This document shows positions 16,858 to 26,800 of a DNA stretch of 52,228 nucleotides, in pieces. The DNA lies in contig CAJCHO010000025.1 of the NCBI GenBank assembly GCA_903970145.1, positions 1-52,228 on the forward strand, given 5' to 3'. Position 1 is the stretch's first letter. Every line of letters begins with the position of its first letter. The translations under genes and the position numbers were made by a program. Source of the stretch: Mycobacteriaceae bacterium (GTDB lineage Bacteria; Pseudomonadota; Gammaproteobacteria; Burkholderiales; Burkholderiaceae_D). Under the pieces are notes generated by a model, which was given only the letters and a program-made list of their open reading frames with translations, had not been told where the DNA came from and ran no database searches.

Positions 16858-19800
16858 CACAATCCGCCCCCGCAGAACTCGTCGATAACAAATATCGCCG
16901 TAGAAATGTCGCCCGGCCCACCAGTGAAGACGAGGTCAACCAGCGTCGTATCCTGCGAGCTGGTGTCGTAATTGCCCAGGATAGTCGCGATCGGCGTGCC
17001 GTTCGTCGGAACCACTACCGGCCCCGGTCCGTAGAAGCCCGTCTGAACCAGCTGATTGGTCAATGGGTTAAAAGTCAGGTCACCGCATCCCGTGCAGGGA
17101 TTGTCACCGGTCACGGTGACTGTGCCATTGGGCGCGGTGATCACCGCGTCGGCGTTCTGACCCGTTCCCCCGGTGAAAACCAGAGCCCCCGCCAGATTGA
17201 CAACCGTGTTTCCGGTCGAGGTGATCGCAGCATAGCTGTTGTTACCGGTACCGCCAGTAAGCGACATGCCGACTGCGTTCACCGTCACATTGGCCGGGTC
17301 AATCACCGCGAACGTGTTGGTCGCGCTGCCTCCGGTAAGGTTCACAGTGCCGCCGATACCATTGGCGGGCGCGACGTTATAGGTACTACCGCTGCCCGAG
17401 ATAATCGTCGCAGAAGCGCCACTGGCAGCGCCACCCACCAAAACGAGGTTGCCGCCGGAAACGCCGATGTTCGACGTGGTTCCGGCCTGAATAAGCGAGG
17501 GTCCGGCGGTATTGCCCGTGTATCCAACCTGAAGCGACGTTGCACCATCTGCGGTGCTCCCGCCCTGAACGGTCAGGTTCAAGGCACCCGGGACCGTCAG
17601 GCTGGTATCGACTTCGAGCGCGGTATTGACGAAATTGAGGGTGTTGTATCCGCTTAGCCCGTTTGCAAACGGGCCGGCTCCTATGTAAGTGGTACCGACC
17701 TGCTGCCCACTCGGGAAGCTCAGGGTCATCTGCGGGGAGGTGCCGATTCCAGTGCCATTGATAACGACGTAACCCGGACCGTAGTAGGCCTGAATCGACA
17801 TGTTTAGCGCCACATCATTGGCGTTCAGGTTCAGAGTGCTTGCCGTATTGTTCAGGTTCAGCGTGCCGCTGATCGTATGGGCGGTCATGCTCGCGTTCAC
17901 CGCTTCGAGCGCCAGCGTGCCGGTGATCGAACCCGTGCTCGTATTGGCGCTAAATGTCGCGTTGTTGTTCGATGAAAACTGCGCGTTGCCTAGCGCGATC
18001 GAGTTGCCCGAGATGCTGAGACTTCCCTGATCATTGTCCTGATAGAGATAACCGCCGAGCGTGACCGAGCCCGTGCCACCTGCCGACAGCACGAAGGTGT
18101 ATCCCGGTCGCAGATAGGATTGCGTGCCGAGGGTAATTCCACCCGCACCTGTGGTGGTAATGGACATGTTGCCGTTGTTGCCGGTGTAGTTACCCCCCGA
18201 TTCGAGGTCGCCCGAGGAAGTAAAAGTGCTCGACGTCGCGGTGAAATTGCCGCCTTGGGTCACGACCTGGGTCTGCGACGACGTACCGTAGGGAATCGAG
18301 ATCGCGCCGTTGGGTGCGCTCAAGGTCAGGTTAAGCGGGATGTAGCCGTTTGAGTAAGTGTTCGTTATGCTCTGATTGATGACGATCGCATTGGTGGCGT
18401 CAAGCGTGAGGTTCGCGGCGGCCGTCAGTGTGAAGGCCAGCGGCGCATTCACCGTAATCGTGCCGCCGTTGGGTGCGCCAGATCCCTCCGAGGTCGAGAT
18501 GACGAGGCTGCCACCGCCATTCAACTCGCTCACGATCGTCGAAGCGAGCATATAGCTCACGCCTGTGGTCGGCGCCCCCGCCGCCGTGACGATATCCACG
18601 TCGGTCGGGTCAAACAACCAGGTTCCGCCCTTGCCATGCAGTCCCGCTGTCAGCGCCGGTGCATTGTCTACCGAGAGTACGCCGTGGGCGGAGGTCTCGA
18701 TATAGCCGCCATCCCCGCCACCGACGCCACCGGTCGCGCTAAGCAGGCCGGCGACAGTACCGGTGTTTTCGCCGAACACCACGATGTGCCCGCCGTTGCC
18801 ATTGAGCCTGGCATTGGCATCCACTTCGGCGCCTGATGCGATGAGCGTGTTCTGAGAATTCATGAGCGCCGCGTCGGTGCCATGCGGCCCGCCACCGACG
18901 TAGACCGTCCCGCCTGCGGTGTCCCCCGAGGCATCCAGCTTGGCACCGGAGAGCAGCGAAACACTTTGCCCGAGCACGTCGATCGTGCCGCCGGCGCCGC
19001 CGCTACCGGTTTCTGCCAAGCTAAGGGTTCCGGTCGCCCCCAGCGAGCCGTAGACTGTATCGCTGCCGTGTTCGGCGAGCAGCGTGATCGTGCCGCCGGA
19101 TTGCCCGGAGGCTGATAGGGCCGCATCCGAGGCGACCGAGACGTCGCCCGTTTTCGAGTCGACCGAAATGCTGCCGCCCTTGACGCTGCCATCGGCGGAA
19201 GTCGTGCTGCCCGCGCCGAGCGTGACGTTGCCCAGAGCCGAGAGCACTACCCGGCCCCCGACCACGCTGACCGCATTGGCGTTGACCGATCCCGACTGGT
19301 TGACGGCTCCTGCGAACATGCCGACCGCGTCGCCCGACATCGAGCCCAGGTTCAGGGCCGAATTCGAGGTGTTTTGCACCTGAAAGCTGATGTTGTCGAG
19401 GCCGCTGCCCAGAATATCCACGCTCTGGCCGGCGGCCAGTACCGCATTGCCGCCGCGAGCCGTAATGGTCCCGTTATTCTGGATATTTGGCGCTATAAGA
19501 TAGATGTCGCCGCTTTCCGAGCGCAGCACCCCGTCGTTGACGATCGAACTGGCACTCGTGCCTGAGCTCAATTGCCAGCTCCCCGACTGCAGGCTGGCGT
19601 TGCTCGCATCCAGAGTCGAGACCACGAGGCCGGCCGCGTCCACCACGGCACTCTTGCCGAAGACCACGCCATTGGCGTTGATCAAAAACACCCGCCCGTT
19701 GGACTCGAGGGAGCCGAGAATCAGCGAGGGATTGAGTCCCGTGACCCGGTTGAAAACCATGCTCGAAGACGATTGCTGCAAAAAGTCGGTCAGCTCACCC

Positions 19801-20060
19801 GAAGCGATCGAAAAGCTGCCCCAATTGATGATTGCGCCCGGCGTGTTGCGCACGATCAGCGAGCCGCCGCTTTGCGAAAAGCTCGCCGAACCGGCAACCA
19901 CCTTCGGGTCGGTCGGGTTTGCCAGAGCCGTGCCCAATGCCGCGACCCCGTATGCCGTTGCGACCAGCTGGGCCAGGCGCCGCGGCGTGAACAAACGGGA
20001 TTTCTGGCTGGAATTTGGATGGATCCGCAATCCCGGATCCCTAGTTAAGACGCCTGTCAT
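16857..20060 (-). CDS. TpsA exoprotein, filamentous-hemagglutinin type
   Basis: This 1067-aa Gly/Ser/Thr/Asn-rich protein starts with an extended signal region (about 1-47, basic then hydrophobic AYGVAALGTALA). The TPS domain follows (about 48-250) with INWGSFSI and NGRVFLINANGVVFGKSAVV, the hallmarks of proteins exported by TpsB partners. A beta-helix-like body includes GGTWLFDPTDVDIV (about 470). Near the C-terminus, units of about 33 residues repeat (LTGGTGNNSYAAI, FTGGTGQNADAVI). Only three cysteines are present, all within the last 90 or so residues (PCTGC and the EFC before the end). AGGGG lies upstream of the ATG at 20060. It is probably an adhesin or surface fibre; no toxin domain is visible. 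It heads the tpsA-fecR-tpsB operon. Confidence 0.92.
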   Translation of the reverse strand: MTGVLTRDPGLRIHPNSSQKSRLFTPRRLAQLVATAYGVAALGTALANPTDPKVVAGSASFSQSGGSLIVRNTPGAIINWGSFSIASGELTDFLQQSSSSMVFNRVTGLNPSLILGSLESNGRVFLINANGVVFGKSAVVDAAGLVVSTLDASNASLQSGSWQLSSGTSASSIVNDGVLRSESGDIYLIAPNIQNNGTITARGGNAVLAAGQSVDILGSGLDNISFQVQNTSNSALNLGSMSGDAVGMFAGAVNQSGSVNANAVSVVGGRVVLSALGNVTLGAGSTTSADGSVKGGSISVDSKTGDVSVASDAALSASGQSGGTITLLAEHGSDTVYGSLGATGTLSLAETGSGGAGGTIDVLGQSVSLLSGAKLDASGDTAGGTVYVGGGPHGTDAALMNSQNTLIASGAEVDANARLNGNGGHIVVFGENTGTVAGLLSATGGVGGGDGGYIETSAHGVLSVDNAPALTAGLHGKGGTWLFDPTDVDIVTAAGAPTTGVSYMLASTIVSELNGGGSLVISTSEGSGAPNGGTITVNAPLAFTLTAAANLTLDATNAIVINQSITNTYSNGYIPLNLTLSAPNGAISIPYGTSSQTQVVTQGGNFTATSSTFTSSGDLESGGNYTGNNGNMSITTTGAGGITLGTQSYLRPGYTFVLSAGGTGSVTLGGYLYQDNDQGSLSISGNSIALGNAQFSSNNNATFSANTSTGSITGTLALEAVNASMTAHTISGTLNLNNTASTLNLNANDVALNMSIQAYYGPGYVVINGTGIGTSPQMTLSFPSGQQVGTTYIGAGPFANGLSGYNTLNFVNTALEVDTSLTVPGALNLTVQGGSTADGATSLQVGYTGNTAGPSLIQAGTTSNIGVSGGNLVLVGGAASGASATIISGSGSTYNVAPANGIGGTVNLTGGSATNTFAVIDPANVTVNAVGMSLTGGTGNNSYAAITSTGNTVVNLAGALVFTGGTGQNADAVITAPNGTVTVTGDNPCTGCGDLTFNPLTNQLVQTGFYGPGPVVVPTNGTPIATILGNYDTSSQDTTLVDLVFTGGPGDISTAIFVIDEFCGGGL

Positions 20061-20162
20061 ACGTCACCCCTAACATGGCAATCAACCGCGAACTCGACCC
20101 GCGCTTACCCCGCAGTAGGTGAAAGCGCCTTCCGAGCATAGGCGATCATCTTACTAGCGCGT

Positions 20163-20190
20163 CCTAAAATACGTGTGTGGAAAAAGTCAA
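20163..20190 (-). promoter_or_regulatory. Candidate promoter of the tpsA-fecR-tpsB operon
   Basis: On the minus strand TTGACT (20190-20185) is followed after 16 bases by TTTAGG (20168-20163), about 100 bases before the tpsA start, in the most AT-rich part of the 237-bp gap shared with phoR. The -35 matches well, but the -10 matches only half the consensus. No Pho box repeats are visible here. Confidence 0.3.
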
Positions 20191-20297
20191 ATTTTGGCGA
20201 GATACCCTAAATTAGCCGCACCCAAGGCGACATTGCGCCCGTTCGCAGGTGCAAAATTCAGGGATCCCGGGCCCTGCTGTAACACGGAGAATCGCTG

Positions 20298-21677
20298 GTG
20301 AACCCTATCTGGTGGCGCGTACTGGTTATCTGCGCCGTCGTCGCTCTAAGCTCCTTAGGTATAGGCGCACTCTTTGGGATGATGCCGGCCCTGGTGTGCG
20401 TAAGCCTGCTGCTGGCGCTGGTGTGGGGACGAGATCAGCGCACCCTGATCGCGATCTGGAACTGGATCGACAGCGGACGCGATGGTGCGCCGCCGCATAC
20501 CAGCGGGGTGTGGGAAGACCTGCTGGCGCGACTCTACCGACAGAATCGCGAGAACGAGCGTCATCAGCGCGCCTTGAGCGACGCCCTGGGAAGCTTCCGG
20601 CGCGCCGGTCAGGCGCTGCCCGACGGAGTGGTGATGCTCAACCAGCAGAACCAGATCGTCTGGTGCAACGGTCAGGCTGAAGAGCACTTCAACCTGAAGC
20701 TGCGCAGCGACATCGGCCAGAGCATCACCAATCTGTTGCGCCATCCGGATTTTCTGGAATATCTCGAGCAGGGCCAGTGGGAACATTCGATCGATCTGCG
20801 CGTGCGCGCCCCCGTCGGCCAGGCAGCCGACCGGGTGCTGTCGGCACAGCTGGTCGCCTATGGCCAGGACCAGCGCCTGTTGCTCTCGCGGGATGTCACC
20901 AAGATCGAGCGTCTGGAGACAATGCGGCGCGATTTCGTGGCCAATGTCTCGCACGAACTCAAGACGCCGCTGACCGTCCTCGCCGGTTTTCTGGAGACCA
21001 TCCGCGAAGTCAAGTTGCCGGCCCGCCAGCAGGAGCACTATCTGGACCTGATGACCGAGCAGGCCGAGCGCATGCAGCACCTGGTAGCAGACCTTTTGGT
21101 ATTGTCGGCTCTCGAAGGCAACGACACCATGGCCGACGAGCAGATCAACATGGCCGCGCTGCTGCAGCGCATTGAGGCCGCCACGCGCAGCATCTCGGCC
21201 GGTCGCCACGAATTGAGCTTTGACGCCGAGCCTGGCCTTGATCTGTGGGGCGCGGAGAGCGAGGTCGCGAGCGCCCTCACCAATCTGATCACCAATGCGA
21301 TCCGCTACACCCCCGACGGCGGTCGTATCGAAGTGCAATGGCAGCGCGTTAGCGACGAGAATGGCGAAAGCGCGCGCTGCATAGTTACCGACACCGGCAT
21401 CGGCATACCGGCCCAGCATCTGCCCCGCCTGACTGAGCGCTTTTATCGGGTTGAGCGCGGACGCTCGCGCGAGTCAGGCGGTACCGGCTTGGGTCTTGCG
21501 ATCGTCAAACACGTATTGACCCGACACCAGGGCCATCTCGAGGTAATCAGCACCGTCGGCGTCGGCAGCCGTTTTAGCGCGGTTTTTCCGGCTGCACGCA
21601 CTCGCAAGCCGGCACCCGCGGCGCCCCAGGCGGAAGGGGTGGAAGTGGACGGCGAAACGATCGAGGCGGGCGGCTAG
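20298..21677 (+). CDS. phoR: PhoR, phosphate regulon sensor histidine kinase
   Basis: The 459-aa kinase has two adjacent N-terminal membrane helices (about 6-44) with almost no periplasmic loop, as in PhoR. A PAS domain follows (about 100-205, LPDGVVMLNQQNQIVWCNGQ). The HisKA domain has the phosphorylated His219 in NVSHELKTPLTVLAGF, and the ATPase domain carries NLITNAIRYTP, DTGIGIP and GGTGLGLAIVKH. It phosphorylates and dephosphorylates PhoB according to Pst-transporter state. The start is GTG at 20298, with GGAG eight bases upstream. It is separated from phoB by the tps operon, so it must have its own promoter or depend on read-through against three opposite-strand genes. It overlaps the next gene tail to tail by four bases. 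Confidence 0.92.
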   Translation: MNPIWWRVLVICAVVALSSLGIGALFGMMPALVCVSLLLALVWGRDQRTLIAIWNWIDSGRDGAPPHTSGVWEDLLARLYRQNRENERHQRALSDALGSFRRAGQALPDGVVMLNQQNQIVWCNGQAEEHFNLKLRSDIGQSITNLLRHPDFLEYLEQGQWEHSIDLRVRAPVGQAADRVLSAQLVAYGQDQRLLLSRDVTKIERLETMRRDFVANVSHELKTPLTVLAGFLETIREVKLPARQQEHYLDLMTEQAERMQHLVADLLVLSALEGNDTMADEQINMAALLQRIEAATRSISAGRHELSFDAEPGLDLWGAESEVASALTNLITNAIRYTPDGGRIEVQWQRVSDENGESARCIVTDTGIGIPAQHLPRLTERFYRVERGRSRESGGTGLGLAIVKHVLTRHQGHLEVISTVGVGSRFSAVFPAARTRKPAPAAPQAEGVEVDGETIEAGG

Positions 21678-23389
21678 ACCGGCTTAAAGCGCACCAGGTC
21701 GTAATCCAGGCCGCGCTGCAGAAGCTCTTCCAGGCGCACCGCAGTCGCCAATCCATGTGCGACCACGCGCACCGTGCGCGCCGCGCGGTAAGTGGCCAGC
21801 GGAAGCACCAGCGCATAGCTTTGCGGCGCATCGCGCACCGCGTCCCAGATCGGTGTCTCGTCGGGAAGGGGCGCGTTGGGCACGAGCATGTAGACCCAAT
21901 CGAGCTCGACCTGGTCGATCGAAGCTTTCACGAAACGCGGCAGTCCCGGCAACAGGCGCACGCGCACCAGATGGTTGGCGGCGGGGCGAACGGCACCTTC
22001 TTCACCGTCATTGATACTCTGCTGCAGGCCAAGGACGGTGCCGAGCAGGAGCGGCGTCGGTCCGGACTTGCCGCCCGGTTTGAGGCCGACCAGCTGGCCG
22101 AGACTCAGGCGCGGCCGGCTGTGGCGCCGGGCACACAGGGCGCCGTCCGGCATCTCACCGACCATAGACCAGGTTTCGGCACCGTCGAGCAGCCGCTCAA
22201 GGCGCTCGCGCTCGATTTCCTCGGGCGAGCGTGTCAGCGCATCGTCGCGCTGGCGCACGTAATCGTAGGTCGGATCATTTCCCGATACGTTGGACTGGCG
22301 CTGGGCAATCTCGGGAGACTGGGTAACATTGACCACCGCGAGAGCGAACTCGGCGTGCGGAGCGCGCCAGTTCTGCTCGGGAAACTCGATCGCATCGGGC
22401 ATGATGTGGCCCCAGCGGCGCAATAGCGCGCGCAACAGGCCGCGGCTGGCCTGGCTGGTAATGCCCTCACCAAGCCCGATGCTCTGTGGTGAATTGCCTT
22501 CTTCCAAGAGGGCCAGGCGCCGCTCAATGCTCTTGATGACGCGCTGGGTATCGAGGCGCACCTGGTGTTGACCACTGGCCAGCTGCACGACAGGACCCGG
22601 ATTGAGGGAAGGCTTGGCCGGCGCACCCCCGAGCTCACTGGCGCTGTCGATGCGATAACCGGTCTTGCTGGCCCAGCGCGAACAGCAGGCGTAGGCCGCC
22701 TGGAACTCAAGCTGCCCCAGCGAATTCGGGTCGGCCAGCGCCAGGAGCAGCGGCACATTGAATGCCTCGCGACAGGTCTCGGTGACCGAGGCGTTCAGCG
22801 GATCATCGACCGCCTCGTCCTGACAATTGAGCTGACGCGACAGCTGGCCCATGCGACAGTGCTCATTCCACAGACGATCGGGCACGGCCACGCGCAGCCG
22901 CAGATACAGTGCTATGACGTGGGCATTGAGATCCAGCGCCCGATGCAGGGCCACCACCTTGGTGGGCGCCAGCGCTCCGGGTGCGTCACGCACGTTCTCG
23001 AGCACCATCGAGGTAATTCCAGTCGAGTCGTCCAGGCGCGGCAGGAGCAGCTCATAGGACTCGCGCACGTCTTCTAGCGTATCGAGCAATGCCCAGATCG
23101 GTTCGTATTCGGCCGGTGATAGTGGCACCCCACGCGCGGCATGGTCGCGCACCCGCTCACGCAGCGCAGGGAAGAGACTGGCACGCACGCGCTCGACGAT
23201 TTCAAACTTGCGCGTTGCTGCGACATTGCTCTCCATCAGCTCGCCAAGCAGCTCGCCGATATGACGCAGGTTGTCGATGCCGTCGATCGGCACCAGACCG
23301 GCAAGCCAGGTCTTGCATGCGGCAGGATCCTGGATCGCAGCCAGTTTGCTGCGTTCCTGGACATCTGCGGAACGACGGAAGCGGAGCAT
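21674..23389 (-). CDS. Uncharacterised 571-aa protein coupled to a HIT-family gene
   Basis: I do not recognise this family. The first three quarters are predicted mostly helical, with an internal helical stretch around VRESYELLLPRLDDSTGIT and a Cys-containing segment (CCSRW). The last part (from about CARRHSRPRLSLGQLVGLKP) looks beta-rich and somewhat resembles PilZ-like barrels, but it lacks the D/NxSxxG motif, so c-di-GMP binding is not supported. There is no signal peptide or membrane helix. The ATG at 23389 overlaps the HIT stop as TAATG, and an ATG two codons earlier (23395) is also possible. Coupled translation after the HIT and DUF3683 genes suggests a shared operon. Confidence 0.7.
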   Translation of the reverse strand: MLRFRRSADVQERSKLAAIQDPAACKTWLAGLVPIDGIDNLRHIGELLGELMESNVAATRKFEIVERVRASLFPALRERVRDHAARGVPLSPAEYEPIWALLDTLEDVRESYELLLPRLDDSTGITSMVLENVRDAPGALAPTKVVALHRALDLNAHVIALYLRLRVAVPDRLWNEHCRMGQLSRQLNCQDEAVDDPLNASVTETCREAFNVPLLLALADPNSLGQLEFQAAYACCSRWASKTGYRIDSASELGGAPAKPSLNPGPVVQLASGQHQVRLDTQRVIKSIERRLALLEEGNSPQSIGLGEGITSQASRGLLRALLRRWGHIMPDAIEFPEQNWRAPHAEFALAVVNVTQSPEIAQRQSNVSGNDPTYDYVRQRDDALTRSPEEIERERLERLLDGAETWSMVGEMPDGALCARRHSRPRLSLGQLVGLKPGGKSGPTPLLLGTVLGLQQSINDGEEGAVRPAANHLVRVRLLPGLPRFVKASIDQVELDWVYMLVPNAPLPDETPIWDAVRDAPQSYALVLPLATYRAARTVRVVAHGLATAVRLEELLQRGLDYDLVRFKPV

Positions 23390-23862
23390 TACCATGTCAG
23401 GGTGGAATTTAGCAGTTGCGGCAATCTTGCGCAAAGCGCCTTCGCGGCGCTCCTGCGCCCGGACCATACAGGGGACTCCCGATCAAGCGGTCGCACGATG
23501 GCACTGGACCAGATCGGTTCGGGGAAACAGCGATCGTCACGCCAGCGCGGAATCATGTGCCAATGCAGATGCGGCACGACATTGCCAAGGCTCGCCAGAT
23601 TGATCTTGTCGGGCATGAGTTCGGCACGCATGCTCGATTCCACCAGATTCAGTATGCGCCATAAATAGTCGCGCGACTTGGCATCGAGTTCACTCATCTC
23701 GGCCACGTGGTCATTCCAGATGACGCGGCAAAAGCCCGGGAAATCCGCGTCCTCGACCGCCACCACCCGCAGGTACGCGCCGCGCCAGACCAGCACGCCA
23801 CCCGCAGTGTCACAAAGCGGGCAGTCTGCCACGCTCATAGCGCCCGACAATCCCATGGCCAT
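23389..23862 (-). CDS. HIT-family (histidine triad) nucleotide-binding protein
   Basis: The 157-aa product contains the histidine triad in PHLHWHMIPRW (near residue 100), preceded by NLASLGNVVPHLHWH. A paired cysteine motif near the N-terminus (CPLCD) probably binds zinc. HIT proteins hydrolyse nucleoside phosphoramidates or dinucleotide polyphosphates. This version is longer at the C-terminus than minimal HIT proteins. The start is uncertain among three nearby ATGs (23862, 23856, 23838); the first is reported. It begins six bases after the DUF3683 stop and overlaps the next gene (TAATG). Confidence 0.88.
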   Translation of the reverse strand: MAMGLSGAMSVADCPLCDTAGGVLVWRGAYLRVVAVEDADFPGFCRVIWNDHVAEMSELDAKSRDYLWRILNLVESSMRAELMPDKINLASLGNVVPHLHWHMIPRWRDDRCFPEPIWSSAIVRPLDRESPVWSGRRSAAKALCARLPQLLNSTLTW

Positions 23863-23868
23863 CGGCGA

Positions 23869-26800
23869 CTAGACGAGCACGCGCTCGATACCGCCGCGAT
23901 TGGCTGCTGCCACAAACTCGACCATCCACTGGGCGCCGAGGACATTGCGGGCGATCTCGACGACGATGTAGTCGGCCTCGGTGCCCGCATCATCGTCGTA
24001 GCGCGACAGGCCCTGCAGACAGGATGGACAGGAAGTGAGCACCTTGACGGGACCGTCGAACGAATCCGCGCGCAGCTCCTCGACGCCGGCTTTCATCTCC
24101 TGTTCCTTGCGAAAGCGCACCTGGGTGGCGACATCCGGACGCGTCACCGCAAGGGTTCCGGCTTCACCGCAGCAACGCTCGTTTAACTCGATGCTGCCAT
24201 TGATCGGGCTATTCATGAGGCGATTGACGACCGCGAGCGGGTCGTAGGCCTTCATCGGCGAGTGGCAGGGATCGTGGTACATATAGCGTGTCCCGGTGAC
24301 GCCCTGCAGCTGCACCCCCTTTTCCATCAGGAACTCGTGGATGTCGACGATTCGGCATCCCGGGAAGATCTTCTCGAATTCGTAGCGCTGCAATTGATCG
24401 TAGCAGGTGCCACAACTGACCACGACAGTGCGAATGTCCAGATAGTTCAGCGTATTGGCAACCCGATGAAACAGCACGCGATTGTCTGTCGATATCTGTT
24501 CAGCGCGATCGGAGTCGCCCGTGCCGCGCTGCGGATAGCCGCAGCACAGATATCCCGGCGGCAACACCGTCTGCACGCCCACATGCCAGAGCATCGCCTG
24601 AGTGGCCAGACCAACCTGCGAAAAAAGGCGCTCGGAACCACAGCCCGGGAAATAGAACACCGCCTCGCTGTCCACCGATGTGCCCTCTGGGTTGCGGATG
24701 ATCGGCACGATCTTGTCATCCTCGATGTCGAGCAGGGCACGTGCCGTGCGCTTGGGAAGATTGCCCGGCATCTTCTTGTTGACGAAATGGATCACCTGTT
24801 CACGCATCAACGGCCGCCCGAGGGTGGCCGGCGGATGCGCAGTCTGCTGGCGCGCGGGCGCACGCAAGAGCCGGTTGCCAAGGCGCTGCAATCGATAGCC
24901 GACGCCGACCATGGCCGTACGCACGAGATTAATGGTCGCCGGATTGGTAGCGTTAAGAAACTGCATGGCCAGCCAGGTTCCCGCATTGAATTTTTTTCGG
25001 CCCATCTTGCGCAGCAGATTGCGCATGTTCATCGAGACATCACCAAAGTCGATGTCCACCGGACACGGGCTCTTGCACTTGTGGCATACCGTGCAGTGGT
25101 CGCCGACATCGGCGAACTCGTCCCAATGGCGCAAGGACACGCCGCGCCGCGTTTGCTCTTCATACAGGAAAGCCTCAATCAGCAGCGAGGTAGCCAGGAT
25201 CTTGTTGCGTGGTGAATACAAGAGGTTGGCGCGCGGCACGTGAGTGGCGCAGACGGGTTTGCATTTGCCGCAGCGCAGGCAGTCCTTGATCGAATCGGAA
25301 ATCGCGCCAATGTCGCTTTGCTGCATGATCAGCGACTCTGCACCCAGCAGGCCAAAGCTGGGCGTATAGGCATTGGACAGGTTCGCCGCGGCGCCCGGCC
25401 AATCGAGCAGCTTGCCCTGGTTAAAGTGACCCTTGGGATCGATGCGCTCTTTGTATTCCCGAAACGGGGCCAGTTCGGCCGCCGTCAGATAGTCGAGCTT
25501 GGTGATCCCGATGCCGTGCTCACCCGAGATCACACCATCGAGCGAACGCGCCACCGCCATGATCCGCGCCACCGCTGCATTGGCGCTACGCAGCATCTCG
25601 TAGTCGTCCGAATTGACCGGGATATTGGTGTGCACGTTGCCGTCGCCGGCATGCATATGCAGTGCGACAAACACCCGCCCCTTGAGCACGCGCCGATGGA
25701 CTTCATTGCACTGGGCAAGAACCGGCGCATAGGACGCACCATCGAAAATGGCGGCCAGACCGGCGCGCAACTCGAGTTTCCAGGACACGCGAATACTGCG
25801 CTCCTGGAGCAGATCGAACAGGCGCAGCCCGGGCTCGCTTTGCAGGCGCGCGGCCAGTTGCGGCTCGCCCGGAACGATGCCGAGCCCGGCAAACTCGGCC
25901 GCAATCTCGCCAACCGGGGTATCCATGCGCTCGTAGAGGAACTGCCAGCGCGCCCGTACACGCCCGATCAGCTCCCGGGCCTGGGCCACGCGCTCCTCAT
26001 GCAACTCGCCTTGCCCAAGTCGGTCCAGTGCTGCATCGCCGGTTTTTGCCACCGGCAGATCACCGGCCAGCAGCGTCGCGAGTTCGTCGGCCAGCCGGAT
26101 CTTGTTGGCGATCGAGAATTCGATGTTGATGCGCTCGATCGCGTCCGTATACTCGCCCAGACGAGGCAGCGGGATCACCACGTCTTCGTTGATCTTGAAG
26201 GCGTTGGTATGCTTGGCGATGGCCGCCGTGCGCGCGCGGTCGAGCCAGAACTTCTTGCGCGTCTCGGCGCTGACAGCGACAAAGCCCTCACCCTGGCGCG
26301 CATTGGCCAGACGCACCACGTGCGAGGCCGCCGCCGCGACCGCGGTTTCGTCCTCACCGACAATGTCGCCAATCAGGATCATTTTCGGGAAGGCGCCGCG
26401 TTTGGACTTGGTGCTATAGCCGACCGCGCGCAGATAGCGTTCATCCAGATGTTCGAGCCCGGCGAGGATCGCCCGCCCGGAGCGCGTCTCCGCGTCGAGG
26501 AAATCCTTGATCTCGACAATCGACGGCACCGCCTGACGGGCCTGGCCGAAAAACTCGAGGCAGACGGTGCGGATAAACGGAGGCATGCGGTGCAGAATCC
26601 AGCGCGCCGAGGTGATGAGGCCGTCGCAGCCTTCCTTCTGCACGCCCGGCAGGCCGGCGAGAAACTTGTCGGTAACGTCCTTGCCAAGCCCTTCCTTGCG
26701 AAAGCGCCGACCCGGGATCTCAAGCACCTCGGAGCGCTCGATCGCGGTCCCGTCTTCGCTTAAGTGGCGCACCTCGAAACGGACCAACGCTGCGTCGTGA

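Noticed and set aside
20061..20297. Pho box in the tpsA-phoR gap
   Set aside because: No TGTCA-type repeats at 11-bp spacing were found on either strand, so phosphate control of the tps operon is not supported by sequence.
25240..26763. 507-codon plus-strand open frame inside the DUF3683 gene
   Set aside because: It is a shadow of the FAD/Fe-S enzyme, with Arg/His/Gln-rich composition and no motif.
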